Source of the DNA: Phylloscopus collybita
Taxonomy: Eukaryota > Chordata > Aves > Passeriformes > Phylloscopidae
DNA: 64,000 nt
Direction of reading: 5' to 3'
Assembly: GCA_027886175.1 (NCBI GenBank)
Contig: JAJNNQ010000040.1
Location: forward strand, 24,510,001 to 24,574,000
Every line of letters starts with the position of its first letter. Position 1 is the stretch's first letter. The notes below the pieces were generated by a model. The model was not told the DNA's origin. It searched no databases and was given only the letters and a program-made list of their open reading frames with translations. A program made the translations under genes and the position numbers. Shown here piece after piece: positions 28,001 through 43,000 of the stretch.

Positions 28001-31000
28001 AATGCTTATCTAAGAGAAAACAGTAATTTTCCCGCTTTTCTTTCCAAGTCTTCTATCTAGTTGCACTTTTTCAGGGACTGGTTTTGAAACATACTTGCAG
28101 TCCAGATGCTCTGAAGCAAAAATGTCTGCTATCTAATTGCAACTGCTAGCACAAGCTAGAAAGAAGACCTGAGTAGATTTAACTGTATTTAAGAGCCTAT
28201 TTCAGTTATTCTCTTACTTCTCTGCCATGGAGAGTTTACTTGTCTGCTGTTTGTAGTTGCAGGTTATTTCATTTTGCACACGTTGAACAAGCTCCTCATC
28301 GATGGCATACTGTATTGCTGTCTGGATGACATCCAACCACCAAGGAGAACCTGAATGTATCTGTATGAAAAACAATGGATTTATCCTTGAGCTTTCAACA
28401 GAAAACCAATCTACTCATTGCAGCAGAGGCATATACTGCTCTTTAGGCCATAGTCAAACATAGGCTGGCTAATTTCATGAAAAGTAGAGGATGAGAGTGT
28501 GATTAAAAAATATCCTATCTTCTGCTGAGGTGTAAATACACGACTGTTTACATTCTCCACACCTTTATATTCCTTCAGTAGAGTCAGATTCACCAAGGCT
28601 ACCTACACTGATCAGCCACACAGAGATACTGTGATCTCAAAGTTTCTTCCTTCTCTCTCTCTCTCTCAAAAGGAGATGAAATTATCACCTAATCAGAGAA
28701 AGCAAAGCTCCCTGTGAAACTAACAGAGCAACACTGAACTGATCTTGTAATTTTAACAGACAAAGTAGATAAACAGCTAGAGTTCTGGATAAACAGATGA
28801 AAATAATATTTTTAAAAATTGCCAGAAGTCAGAGAAAAAACATTTAAGAGGTACCTGCCTTTCTCTGAAGTTCCCGAATGGTTTGAAGAACTGGCTGTAA
28901 GGCCTGATGGGCTTCTGCAACTTCTGCGTTGGATTTACTCATGTAATGCTGTCGAAGCTGTTCTGCCTGTATGGAAATAAGAGCTTAAACTATGCACAAA
29001 TCACATCTGTGAGGAATACTGCAAATGTGAAAACTCCCTAGATACCATAGTGTTTCTAAATGGTTACCTATCTGTGTGCTACCCACCTTCATTTGAAAGC
29101 AATATTTAGCATTTTTTTTTCTCTATAATCCAGCATTTATTAGTAAGCCAAAAAAAAAAACCATTTGAGAAGGTAAATTAGTATAAAGATATTAACTGTG
29201 CAACTTTGCTTTTGGGTAAGCCCAAACAACACAACAGGAATACAGTGCATTACAAAAGGGAACTGGAATATAACTCAGCATTCTTACTTATCTGTGTTAA
29301 ATAAGCAAACAATAAAAAGATCCCAGAACAGTCTGAGAACAGGACAACTGAACTTACCTACATATAAAACTCACTCAAGAAATAACAAGAAAGGCCTAAA
29401 TTTCATTAAATGCATCAGATATAATTCTTTTCAGAGAAATTATTTCTAACAGTGAAATGCCTCTTGGCATGCAAGTGCCACCATTATAAAGGCAGTGCCA
29501 GTTTATATTTTAAAAGCTGATCAACAAACAACTTAGATGTAACATGTATCTTGAAGTGTTACATACTGATTTCACAGCATACATTTATTTTGTGCATTTC
29601 AGTGTATGTTTAACTCTTTTTTTGTTTGCTACTACTAAGATAGTACATTGTTGTTACAGAGCCCAGTTTACCTGGAGTCGACAGGACAGACTCTCAGATA
29701 CTTAGAGGAGCTACTGGCAAAAGGCAGCTATGAAAAACCACATTTATAAATAAAACAAAATAGCTTTCTTTATAATCATACCAAGATAATGCAGTATTTA
29801 AAATTTACTAGAATTACAGATCAATAAAAAGCACACAGTACTTCTACAGAACTTCTATAAGGCAGGTATAAACTTTGTATATTTAGGAGAACAAGGCTCA
29901 TTAAAACAGAAGAACACTGCTACGCTTACATAGAGTTTGCATAAAAACAATAAAATATCAGAAGAGAGCCAAATTGTAAGACAGATGCTCATCACCAGCA
30001 TAAAACAGGAGAGGCTGCAAGAACTGGGCCTGTGCACCTTGAAGGAGAGAGGCTTAGATATTACTAAAGAACAGCTTCCCAGCAGGCAGAAGGAAATCAC
30101 CGAAACTGGGAGCCCAGGCATTTTACTCAAGTATATGGCAAGTGAACAAGGCTATAAATTGAAACAGGAAAAAAATTCACACAGAACATCCCTACTATGA
30201 GATACATGAAGTACTGGGACTGCCTACTCAGTTAAGTTGTGAAACCTCTTTCCTTGGAGATTTTAAAAGGCCAGTTGCATAAAGCCCTGGGATACCTGGA
30301 CAGAAATCCATGTTGACCTTGCTCTGAGAGGGAAGTTCAGGTAGAGACATCCCAAGGTCCCTTTCTGCCTGAACAGTGAAACAACAATGACATTCTTCTG
30401 CAAGTATTGTCCCTATGTCCACTGCAAGTAACCAGTGGGGAAGAGTAATCCCAGATATTGTGCCAGATACTGTGCCAGATACTTCCCCAGTTACGATTAA
30501 GGATATGGTTAAGCTTATGTGTACAGAAAGTGATACACAGTGATTTGCTCATCTGGCCAAAGAAAAATAAACTTCACCTACAGAAAACTCTGACTATTTA
30601 AAGTTAAAAATGAGGAAAGCTAAAGAAAATGTAAGGAAATAAAGGACTCGGAAGAATTCAGGATGATACATGCTTTATCAGTAACATCTATGTAAGTTAT
30701 TTCCACAGGAACGTGGGTAGGGAAACAGCATTTTAGAGGTAAAAATTATTAAAATTTTCATAAAACACACTCACAACATAACAGAGGCCACCAGCATTGA
30801 GAACAACAATATTGGATTGGATATTTCTGCTCCCGTACAGCAAACAACTCTTGATTTTACTAAGTTTAAGGGAAATGTATGTAGTTAATTCAAAAACTAT
30901 TTCTTTTGAAATGAAAAGAATTGTTGTTCCTTTAGTTAGAGAAAATGCTGAGGGCACAAAAAATAAAAATGTGTTCTTCAATACTTATGTAAAAACAAAA

Positions 31001-34000
31001 TATGTTTACCTCTTCTGCAAGTCGGCTATCGCGCAAAGTCGGAGGAATTCCGGGGTGCTTTGCCAACAATTCCATCAAATTATGTGTAGAATGAAGTCTC
31101 TAAATATACACAAAGTCAAGAGCAATCATGAAAAACATCCATTGCAACATCCATGACAGGAAAAAACTGAACAGCAATGAAAGCTTACAGCAAGAATTTA
31201 GCATTTAAAATCAGTTTTGTCTTTCTCTGCTAATCTAGAAGCATCTCCTAAAGAAAAGAAAGATTCCTTTCTATGTTTTACTAGGCTAGGAAATGAACTA
31301 TTAAAAAGACCTTCTTTATCATCTCAAAAGCAAATCAGCAGGCAAGTGTAATACCAGGTCATCAGATCCTATACCATACTCACCCTCCTAATTAAACCAA
31401 TCCTTGACTATTATGAAAAACAAATTATTTATCTCTGAGCACTTTCTTTGGTAAATGTCTTTAAAATATTCTGAGGAAACAATTCATTTAGCCTATCTAA
31501 AGCAAAATAAAGTGTAAGGAAAAGACCAGATACCAAGAGCTGTAATAATTCATCATATTTTTCTTTTGTCTGAAATAAAAGACATTGAAAAAGACATGAT
31601 CTTTTGGTATACTTTTAGGGGAAATGAATTTGATTATTAATATAAAGAAACTCTGCTCCTCTTCTCTGGTTTCACCCTTTGTTTCTCAAACCAGACCAAT
31701 AATATTATGCTTCCTGCAAAGCTCCCACAAACTCATACTAATAACCTCCACTATCATGACCTTGTGCCCTTCTCACATCCTGGATTCTCCTCACTTCTGC
31801 CCTATTACTATCTCAGCCACTTAAGAGGACTGGCCAGCAGTGATCTGCCAGTATCCCAAAGAGCTAAGGTAATATTAGGCAGCATATATTTTGAGGAGGA
31901 AAAACTCCAACTTCATTGGATTGGACAATTCAGTAGAACGATTTAATTAACAACCTATGAGCAGCATAACAAGTTTAAGCAAACACGTCTATGCTAAGCA
32001 AAAAAGCCACCACAAAGTCACAAAGGAAAAGGAAGAATCAAAGAAGCACAACAGAGACATCAGGTGACCACATGCAACACAATCAAACAATAATTTGCTC
32101 AGAGAAGCAAGTAAAGAACAGACAATTGACCACTTCTTATCTATATGTCACTAACATTTTAAATCTCTTATTATGCTGAAGAAAATTTTGGTCAATTTAG
32201 AACTGATAGTTCTTGAACAACTATGAGTATGTTACTTAGAGAATCATGATTTTTTTACCAGGAAAATATATTCATTTTTTAAATAGTATTCAAAAGGCAT
32301 GAAATAAATGCCCAAAGAGAAAAAGCACGTTAATTCTTTTCCATGTTTTGATGTCCTTTTATTTTCTGCAGGGCAAATATTTTATTATTCTCTATCATTT
32401 GGCACATTAATATCACTCTCAGTACAAACCCTGCACTCTGTAATTGCAGGATGTAATATAACACTGCTAACATGAGCAGTCACAGTCATATGCACCAGAC
32501 TAGGAATTCAGCTTGTTAACTGTGCTGCAGAACAGCAGGTGGAGATCATACACCACTTCAGGGACATCAAGAAAACTCACAAGTGGGTTTTTAGAAACAC
32601 AGTAGCTTTTTTTTTTTTTTTTTTTTTTTGGTAAAAAAAAAAAAATAAAAAAAAAAAATGAAGGTCACCGGACAGATTTCTATCTAAACATTGTGATCAA
32701 AAGATTGTGATCATTACAGCAGGCTGAAGGAGTAACTCAGTACACCACTGGGAGGAAGAAAAGACTGACCTGTTAAATTACATCTAAAGTTCTTAACTAT
32801 GTCTCTTTACATTTCAATGCTCACTCACTTGCAAGGAATCTGTTTTGAGCTTTTCTTTGTGCTCTTCAGATGATCTTAGTACTTCTCTGTAGAGCTCCGC
32901 AGCCAATGTATATTCTCCTGAATTAAAAAAGAGTAACAAAAACACAGACATATTGTGTTGGTTTTTAAATATACAAGCAGGCATGGCCTTACAAGTATTA
33001 CATTACTTGTAATATACTAAGATGTTCTCAGAGCATCTGTATAGTAAGTGCCTGTCTTCAAGCAACTCTCTTCTAGTCATTCTATGCCTCCCCCCCAAAA
33101 GATTGGTAAAAGACAGAATATGATATTCTACAAAGACTAATGCAGTTTCCAAATTGAATATCTTTTGTGACTGCAAGATTTGTAAACCTCTTAATCTTAA
33201 AATATGTATTCCTGGTTGCATAAATCAAAAAAAACCCCTCACCTTGCACTTAAAAAAATCATCTACAACTCACTGCTGTGATGTGTTGCTAAATTTGCAC
33301 TGCAAATACATTATTCACTCTCCCAGTGAAAACCATGAAAGTTGTGTCATACTTCAGAAATGCAGAAATGATTAGGTACATGCAGGGAAGCATAACTACT
33401 GATGTAAACTACCAGCATCACAATCACTTCTCAGAAAACAGCTTCTATCAATTAAAAAGAAATACAAAATTGAAGTTGTGTATGGAAAAGCAGTGAAAAA
33501 ATAAATCCATTTTATTTTCTCAACTGATGGAAATTTACTTAGCCAATAATACTCTTAGAGACTCTTAAAACATGGAGAAGTACAGGGACAAGAAATGCAT
33601 AAAGACAGATAACAGAGTAAAACAACACACATCATCCTATCTATATGGATGTGTAACAGTTCTATGTCAACAAGATTTGTTGCTTCTTACATTCAAAGAG
33701 TTGCATTTGTAAGGGTGTAGTCCCACGATATAAGATTGTAATTACTAGTAACCAGTCAAAGCTATGTGCTGAATCTGCTAGCTTGAAGCTCGTCAGGCCT
33801 CCTTGAATTTTTCTTGACCTGCCTGAACCTTTTACTTGGCTTGGCTGTGATAGCAGTTTCTGTAATTCACTAGGTGTCTACAACTAATTTTTAGGATATT
33901 TTTAAACTTTTTTTTATTTCTGTGTGGTACAAACACAGCTTTATACAAACAGCAGTAACAAGCAGTTATTCCATGTAGATTGAGATATTTACAATTACCA

Positions 34001-37000
34001 CAATGATGTACTGCAGGGAAATACAGGCCTAGTAACAATAGCAGAGGCTATTGACAAGTAAAGATATAGGATGCAGTGTAGAGTACAGCCATGGGATGCT
34101 AAGAGATGGTGCACAGGCTTGGCAGTGAATAAGAAAGCCATGGCTATAAACAACTCACCCACAGTCAAAGAAATGCAGACTTAGAGCTGGACAAAACTGG
34201 TTTTAGGGGCAACAAAGAGAACAAAGAAAGAGTATGTAACATTCATAAAAGGCATCATGTAACCTAAATTTGGTGTTTTCATGAAGCTGCAGACCAATGA
34301 AGAAAGACAAAGATGCAAACGTGCTAGCAAACATAAAAATGACCCTCATTGGATTCTTGTGTGAGGAAGAAATCATCAACATAAACATCTTATTCCTCTT
34401 GATGAAGGTAGTGACAACTGGCCATTGCACTGCCACCACATCTACGAAAACATTGACCTCAGGGTCCAGATGGGCCTAAGTAGAAAGGTGAGCATAAAAG
34501 CAGGACAAGTAATAGATATAAATAAGTGTGATTGTTAAACTTTTCTTTGCCTGCAGCAATTAAATTTGGATTAATAATAATTAGACCTATAAGTTTTCAA
34601 TTATAGTAAGACTAAATTCATGGCCTCACTTTTATGTAAGGTGTGCTTCCCCCTTCCAAAGAAGACTGAGAGTAAGGGTAATACTGGGGGAGGAGTTACA
34701 GACCAGAACCTTGCCTCTTTTGTCCTGCTTTTGTTTCTCATCAGATGAATTTTTTTCTCAATCCGGTTTTCAAAACAGACCAAACAATTTTTGCTAGTAG
34801 TGTATTTTAGAAGCATTACATCTGTATGTAACTCTTTTTAAGCACTAACTCTATCAGAAACACTTACCTCCATCCTGAAATCATAACAAAGTATTTCAAA
34901 CCTACTAACTACAGATTAAAGTATCTGAATATAGTCTTTCCATGAGGCAAGTCAGAAAAAGGCAGTTTGCCTACTCTCTTTGAAGGAAAACTTCGACATA
35001 AGCTGGGAAAATTTAAACAGCATGTCAACTTTAGAAGAACATGGAAAAGAGGCATTTTTACCCATTCATAACTGAGTTATTTTAATTTATTTTTATTTTT
35101 ATTTTGTGGGACACTCGAGATTAATGTAATTATTTTGTTTCTCATTCAAAGCTTTTTTCTCCCTTATAATTCAGACAAAAATCACAAAATTGACAGAGCT
35201 GTCTAGCAAGAGCAGCAAAAGGAATCCACAGTCAGCACAGCAGTTTGCATGGCTGGGGGCCCAAGGGAAGCCCAGAAAACAATACTGATAAAACAAAAGC
35301 AGATTAAGTACAATTACACAAGTATGACTTCTTTTAACCTCCCAGTACACAGAGATGGAGCATACTCTTTACTCCTGTACTGAAAGGAGTAAAGAATATG
35401 CTACAGCCCTTTAGTCTTACCTTTAATGATATGGATACCAGCTAAGCCATTAAGAGCACACACCAGCTGTCGGTGAGCTTCTTCACACTCCGTTCGACAT
35501 TTCTTCTGCAGAGATGCCAACAGTTCCTCCATGGTCATAGTGCTGAAAAGGAGACCAAATGGCTTGAATTTGAAACAAAATCGCAGTACTAGAAAAGTAA
35601 GAGTCATGCTGAGCAGTATAGCAAATCATTAGATGCGTCCAACACACTGCACATGGGGTTTTTTTAGATTTCATTACTTATTAAATAACCTCTAGCTGTC
35701 AGATTTTCTTCCTGCTAGAGCTTTCCCCATCTTGAGTGTGTCCAGAGGTTGACATCTTCTGGAACACAAAGAAATAAGAAGCAAGAAGAAAATTTGAACT
35801 TGGTAAAATAATCCTTCATGGGGCAAAGGATTTTTCTCCTTCTGTTAGTGGTGAACTGGAAACAAGCAAAATAGAATTCATTTTGTCAAAAGCTGTTCAA
35901 ATGAAAACAGCTATGACAGACTACACTTCTACCCTCTGCTACCAATCTAAACACAAAACATGAAGTGTCAATGTAAAGAAGAAAATGTGTGAAATGAGAA
36001 CAGAGAAGGCTAGCAAAAAATCATTTGTAGAAACTTCCTTTTCTACATTTGTCATATCTGCAAATTATGAGAGGAATTTCACCAGTAGAGAATTAGCTTA
36101 ACATAAAAATACCAGAAATGGAGAGAAAAGAGAGAAGCAAGAACAGAAATGAGGAGGATGCAAGAAGGAAGCTTGAAGGATACCTTGGAATAAGGCCACA
36201 GGTTAAAGAATCAGAGGACTGATAGAGTCCTGACTAAAGAGACAGGAGAGTAAACAATAGCAACAACCTACAACAGCTGATCTGAGGCTGCTTCTAATAC
36301 CAAAAGCTGCTGTTAGACCAGACACCACCCCCATCCACTGAAACCCTGCTCCTCAGCCTCATCCACCTCCAGGAGAAGCATTCACTGTTTGGTGTTCAGC
36401 ACTGCGAAGTAAGAGGTGACATAACTCTTTCACAGACTGGGTTCAAATTATGCTGGAGGGATATCCTTCCCTAGACCTTTATTTTACCTTCCTTGCAACA
36501 TTGTTCCAGTTGCAGAAACTGATTCTTAGTTTAATAGTGCAGTGTTACCCCACAGTCAGTTTTAAATCAATATAATCACTATTCATAATTACTGAACTCT
36601 GCAAAGGCAATGGTAAATACACATAACACCTCCACATGCTGATACTTCCACCATTGCTACTTACCTTTTATTTTCAACACCATCAGCAGTTCCAAGAAAA
36701 ATTATTACAGCAAAAGGATGTACATATAAAATATGCAATTTGATACACAGCCTGGGCTTACCAATTAAGGTAAAAAGAAGGGGTTTTTACTCAGTTAAAC
36801 TAGGAGAACCTAGCAAAATCTCTTTTGAGAGCTTTTTTTTTTTTATTTTTTCTCTGAGTAGATCTCATTTACTGCCTTCACTACACAGGTGGGGAAAAGT
36901 CATCTATCATAGAACAGAATATGCTCCAAACTCAGGTTTTTATTCCAGGCCCATGTCTCTTATCTATACGCTCCAGCATCACGTTTTTTATTTTAGTAAA

Positions 37001-40000
37001 TTTCTCTTATTCCTCAAGGGTCCTAGCGGAGAATTCCTTCATTATTCTCCTACACATAACCAAAGACAGGAACCAAATCTTCTGTCTATTCGGGAAATGT
37101 GCAGCGCTGCAGTTGAGTTTGTTTCACCAAAAAAACCAAACTGCTGGGAATTGACTTTTCTTTGTACATGTGATTTCAAGAAAGATTTAATTTTCATTGC
37201 TCTTTTTTCCATCAGTTACTATACAGCTGTCACTGTGCAATCATTCCACCAAAATCAACATGTATGAAGCTGCTCCCACCATACTCTGCTCAGCTTATGT
37301 ATATTACATTAATACTGCACTGGCTCATTTTAATGCAAATAATCTTGTATGATGGGTGGGAACATTGCTTTCTCCTATGTTTGAGTCCTTGCTTCCATAT
37401 TAGCAGACCGCTACAGTAAGTGCTACAGCACAGTGTCCAACTATTGGTCTCTGCTCAAGTAGGTGCAAAGGCAGCTTCAGCTGCTCAGGCACTGCAGGTG
37501 CCCTGTATAACAAGAGCAAGGAATAGGACACAGAACTTTTTACAAGGATTGAAAGAGACTGAATAGAATGAATGAACCAGGAAATAGTAGCAATAACACT
37601 GGCAGTGCTAGAAGTTGAAGTTCTTCCTCACCTGTAGCTTAAAAAAGAAACATAGACAGCACTCAGAGTCTGGAATGGAAACAGCCTGTTCTTTCACAAC
37701 CTCCTTCTAAAAGACTGAAAAAGTAGCAGCTACATTTCACAATAAGACTGGCAACATGATTTTTTTTTTTTTTTTTTTTGGTCTAACAAAAGCTGAGACC
37801 AAACTGGTACTTGCAGAGCGCTTGTGGGGGAAATGATCTTGAAAGCATGCAAATAAAACAGCATTGGAACAGCTTTCAAGTTTGGATCTACATTTATAAA
37901 TTCTGCAACCTCACATTAACATTTTCTTTCAACTAAAGAATTATTCCATTCTGTTGATTCAGTTCTTTCATTCCTCTCTTTCATGAATGTGAGCTTTGTA
38001 GGAGACAAAAAAAAAAAGGCAGTGGGCTTATTTTGAAACAAAAAAAAAAAGAATCTGGTTTGTTTCACACTCAAATCTGTTACCTGCAACACCCTAGTCA
38101 TAGTAAGATTAGAATGCCACTGGAGAATCAAATGCCTTCAGTATTATGTTCTTTAACACAAGACTTACACTAATGACCCCACTGTGCTGTGTTCAGCTTC
38201 TGAGGTCAGATTACGTTGGTGTGCCATAGTCACACATTGAACTAAAGAAGCTTAAATTAGGCTTATTTGAGGACTGTACAAGAACTTGCACTGCTGGAGA
38301 CAATCAGAGCTTTGCTTTGGATAAAGACGTAAGAAATGACAGAAATTCACCTTTTCTGTAGTGGCAAGAACTCTCCCCGAACAGCTTGTGGGTGACAGCA
38401 GGCCTGTCTCAGCCGTAGCAAAGGGTATAGAATAGAAGTCACGGTCCTTCTATCTAGGCTGCTAAGCTTAAGAGTCCAGTCCGAAATCTTCCTGAGTTTT
38501 GCCAATGCATCCTGGCAGCACACCTCGTGCTGGCGGTGATAGAAGTGTCTCTCCACAGGAGAGAAGTGAAGCCAGTGTATATTTTCTGTCTGAGGGGGGA
38601 TTTGAATCTGAAATTAAAAAAAGAAAGTAAGTAATTTGCAAATAAAACTACTGATGTTCAGGAATTCTAAAATTTAAAACTTTTATTTACTTGGTCAATC
38701 ACATCCTTCTTTGCGGATCTCCACATTATCTTTGCAATTAGACTGTAGAGAGGCCGAGGATTTTTCCTGCAATAAGGTCGATACAGTAGTTGGTCCCACC
38801 AATGTTTGACCCAGTAAGGATCAACTCCAAGAAAAAGGACTAATCCATATAAATCTGCCAAGAAAAGGAAGTGTTTCTGTTTTAATACTTTGCAATGTCT
38901 CAAAAAAATCAACTGTCACACAAAGGCTATCAGGCATAAATCATCTCCATTCTTGCCTTTATATTTTGCACTTGTTTTCCAGTCACTCTCTCAGCAAAAT
39001 ATTTAATTTGACACAGGGAACTGGGTGGAAGGTGGGGGTTCTCTCCTTCAGCTCATTTTTGATTTCCACACAACTTGAGAGAATATAGCTATTTGTGAGA
39101 CACCTTCCTAATTTCAAGTTTAGCAGAAGACAGCGAAGAATTTGAACCTATTCACTGCAGAGGCAAGAGGCAGAAATTACATGATTGCATATGGTTAACT
39201 GGGCTTGCCAGGTTTTTCTAAACCAATATTGCTCAGCATCATTACTTCAGAGCCTGCTGTGCACCGTCTGCTGCCCACAATCCTAGAAGGGACTGCAATT
39301 CAGAAGAATTTTCACTTCTCTACTAATGCATAAGAAATTAACAAAAGATACTTCAATTGTTTTCTTGCTAATTGAGAGAATACATCTTGCTAATTCTGCC
39401 TAATTCAGAAACCTGTCACCTGTCAGACATACCGACTTTAAACTTCTGACTTAATCCTACTGGAAAAATACAGAAGCACACATTTAAATGCTGCATGTGG
39501 ATACTGCAGAAACAGAGATATATGATGACATAGTTCTTGAAAATCTGGTGGATACATTCCTTATTTTGTTAGATTTATGGTAATTCAGTATTCAGCTGAA
39601 AGCATAAAGACATTCACCAAATACATCATAGACCAGAGGAAGAAAAATCCTGGGAATCATTTCTATGCAAGAAGCAATCGTTTACCCAGAGGCCCTATCC
39701 CACTGCATTACTGCAGCAGTGGCACAGACTGAAATGAGTCAGCAGTTTTTAACCCCAACGTGATGGGGGCTGCCTTAGTACAGCCTGAGAGTCTGTCAAC
39801 ACGTATTATCAACTCTATGACATTTCAGATATGTATTAAATCAACACTATTGCACATAGGGCCTTGAAGGAGTTCATCATGACACTAAAATCAATCACTT
39901 CTTTCCACAGCTTTGCTTTATTAACAATGTATTCCTGCAACTATTACATGTATTAATAAATTTATAAATTTAATTCATCATTCCATAATTAAATAATTTA

Positions 40001-43000
40001 AAATACTGATTTGTACAACTTAGTATCCAAACAACAGTCCACAAATGCTTATACTGAATTCTCCACTTTCAAACGCATTGCCCCAATGTGCACGATATAT
40101 TCCAAAAGCCAGAGAACACAGGGAGACAAAGTAGTCAGCTCCCTTTCTTTTATTCCACCTCTGTCTGAAGCCTGTCTACAGAAACTGAGCACCACACAAA
40201 AAAAAAAAAAGACAAGATAAATGTCACCTGCTAACATACAGCTACCTACTCCACACATCTCAATTCATTAAGTCCTTACATAAGGACTTCAGACAGTTTC
40301 ATAAGCTTTTGTGCAATTTTTAGAATTTATATCCATGGCAGTGGATGCCCATGGTAGTTCATACAGAGCTATGCAAAAAGCAAATACAGCTTTGCTTGCT
40401 GTATTTGACAGTTCACAGGATTCTGTAACCAGAGCAGCCTATCTGCAATAAAGAAGGGTTAATATTTATCCACTCCACTAAGCGAAAACTGAAGAACAGA
40501 CTTGAGTCAGCTATTAGACATACAGCTTCTCTGCTCCCCAAAGTATTTGTCTATCCCAGGGAGACAAAAATATTTCAGCTCTTTGATTTTTATATTGATA
40601 CATGTATTGATGTATTACCATACTTAAAGTTTATGGCTCACAGAGTTAGAGTACCTCATGAATTCAGAACAAAATTAGCAGACATTTTAACTGCTTCAAA
40701 GCCCCACCTAATTATCAGCATAAGGAAATCCCACAGATAGCACTGCTCCATAAAATCTCACCTTCTAATCCTCGCTGCACAGGAGTGCCACTGACACACC
40801 AGCGATTGATTCCACTCAACCGGAGTGCCATTTCAGCAGCCTAATGAAAGGACATAGAGCCAACGGTAGGAAAAGAAAAACAGAGTGGAACACAGTCTGA
40901 CACCACCTTATTTTTGAGAAGTCTGATCATCTTCTCAGAATGTACCCTTAGACCTAGAAGCAGCATTGGTGCAATATGTTATAAAAAGAAGATATAAAGT
41001 TTTTGATCTTTTCAGAAGGTAACTGAAAGCTGATAAAAGCCATGTCCTCTTCCAAGTAATCAAGTGCAATTACGGGTTCGCAGAAGGCAAACAAATAGCA
41101 AAATAAACTGTATGTTAAAAAAAAAATCTAAACATTAAAGCCTGTAAGGCATTATATAAGTAGCATTTTTGTCTTTCTGTCTTGGGCAAAAAGACTGGAC
41201 AAACACTAATTAAAATAATCCCCCCTGCAGACTGTATCCCTTGAGTTTGCAGACAGACTGCTGACTATTTTAGCTTCTAGACCCAAAGGACATATCTATG
41301 CCTCTGAACCACATCACAGAACAGGCTAGTGTCTTGTTTGAAACTATCAAACACCATACAAAACGTGATGACCTAGTTCTTTAAACTGTCAGTATAGATT
41401 ATGTTAAAGTATTTTTTGAGCTGCATATACTTCAAAATCTGCCAAAATTTCAACAGGAGACCCACTTAATAGTACATATCTCCAACAGAAAATTCACTTC
41501 TGAAGAACAAGGGACAAGGACAAATTACATGAGTGTACTCTGAACACTAAGAGGGGGTGAGGAAAGACTACTGTATTATTTACAATAAACTTGTCCAGAC
41601 ATTTCCAAGTTAAATGAATGCATGACCAGGAATGTCATACCTTTGCAGTAGTGCATTCAACCATTTGTGCTTCATCGAGGCAGATCCTCCACCACTCCAC
41701 TGCTACCAAGGGGCTGGGGATGGCCATGTAGCGCTTCTGGTTCCTGAAGCGGCGCCCATCCTCGCTGTTGCTGTGCGGAATGTCCACGTAGTTCAGCTCG
41801 GTGCGCAGGACGTCGTACGTGGTGATGACCACCTCCTGCTCTGCCAGCATGTGCGGCTGCAAAAAGCCGTGCTTCTTCACACCTTGATACACCTACAGAG
41901 ATTTGCAGCCAACAGCACGACAGCAAAGAAGAGACACTTGGATAAAAATGCTAAAATATCAGTACAGTTTGATACGTGCTTTTAGCAGTGCTGCTCATAT
42001 GAAATGAAACTATTCATAAAATCTGGATTCATATAATAGTACGGGGGGAAATTCATCTAAGCAACCTAATAATAAATACAATAGAGTCATGGATGCAAAA
42101 TTTGTAACTTTTTATGACTTTGCAAAATATTTCTTTCCTCCTTAGAAGGGGAGAGGACTTCATTATTTTTTACAACAGTTATTTGTCTTAACAGTTGTTC
42201 GAAGATTAGGTGTTCTGTAATGTTGTATGGAACAACATTATGTAAGTCACTGTTTACATGTTCAGTCTTCCCCTCTCCTTTACTGCAGATGTATTACCTT
42301 TCTCCCAAAAATTTTACTCACTAAAATTTAATGGATGATTAGGCAAAGACAGAAATATGCATCAAAATTATTAAAAACCCCAGAAATAACATTCTGAGTA
42401 CAGTTTTACCTACAGAGATTTAGGAGATGAAAGAAGTATCCTAGGCAAAAAACAATCCCTATGCACCAGCAGAAAACTTTCATATTGACGTTTGTTCTAT
42501 TATCAGAAGTACTTTTCTTATCTCTCTTATAATATTAAGCCAAATCCCTTTAGAAACATACAGAAGTTAAAATAACTACTCTTTACCCCTTGATGATCAG
42601 CACACCATTTCACTGTTAATTTCACTCTTAACCCTACTTTTCCTCCCAGTAGTAATCTTCCTCTAGATTTGTGCATATGGCAACAGTGTTTCTGTCAACT
42701 GAAAGAAACACCTGCAGATAATTTCTTTCTGTTCAGCCCCAGAGTGGGACAAAGAGCAACCCAGGTCATTGCACGTGAAACAAGAGAGGGAAGGGGAGCT
42801 TGGAAGGGGAAGAAAAAAGAAACAAATTAACCAAAAAAGAAGCAACCAAGAAGAAATAAATAAGCTGCCAAAGTCCAACGATTTCTTCAAGTATTTATGA
42901 ATAGATTTTCTTAAGATTTATAACTTGGCCAAGTTTTGGTTGTTTTCACAGCAGCAGGAAAAAATCTGCCACAAAGCAAGACCTACCAATAAATTTTAAT

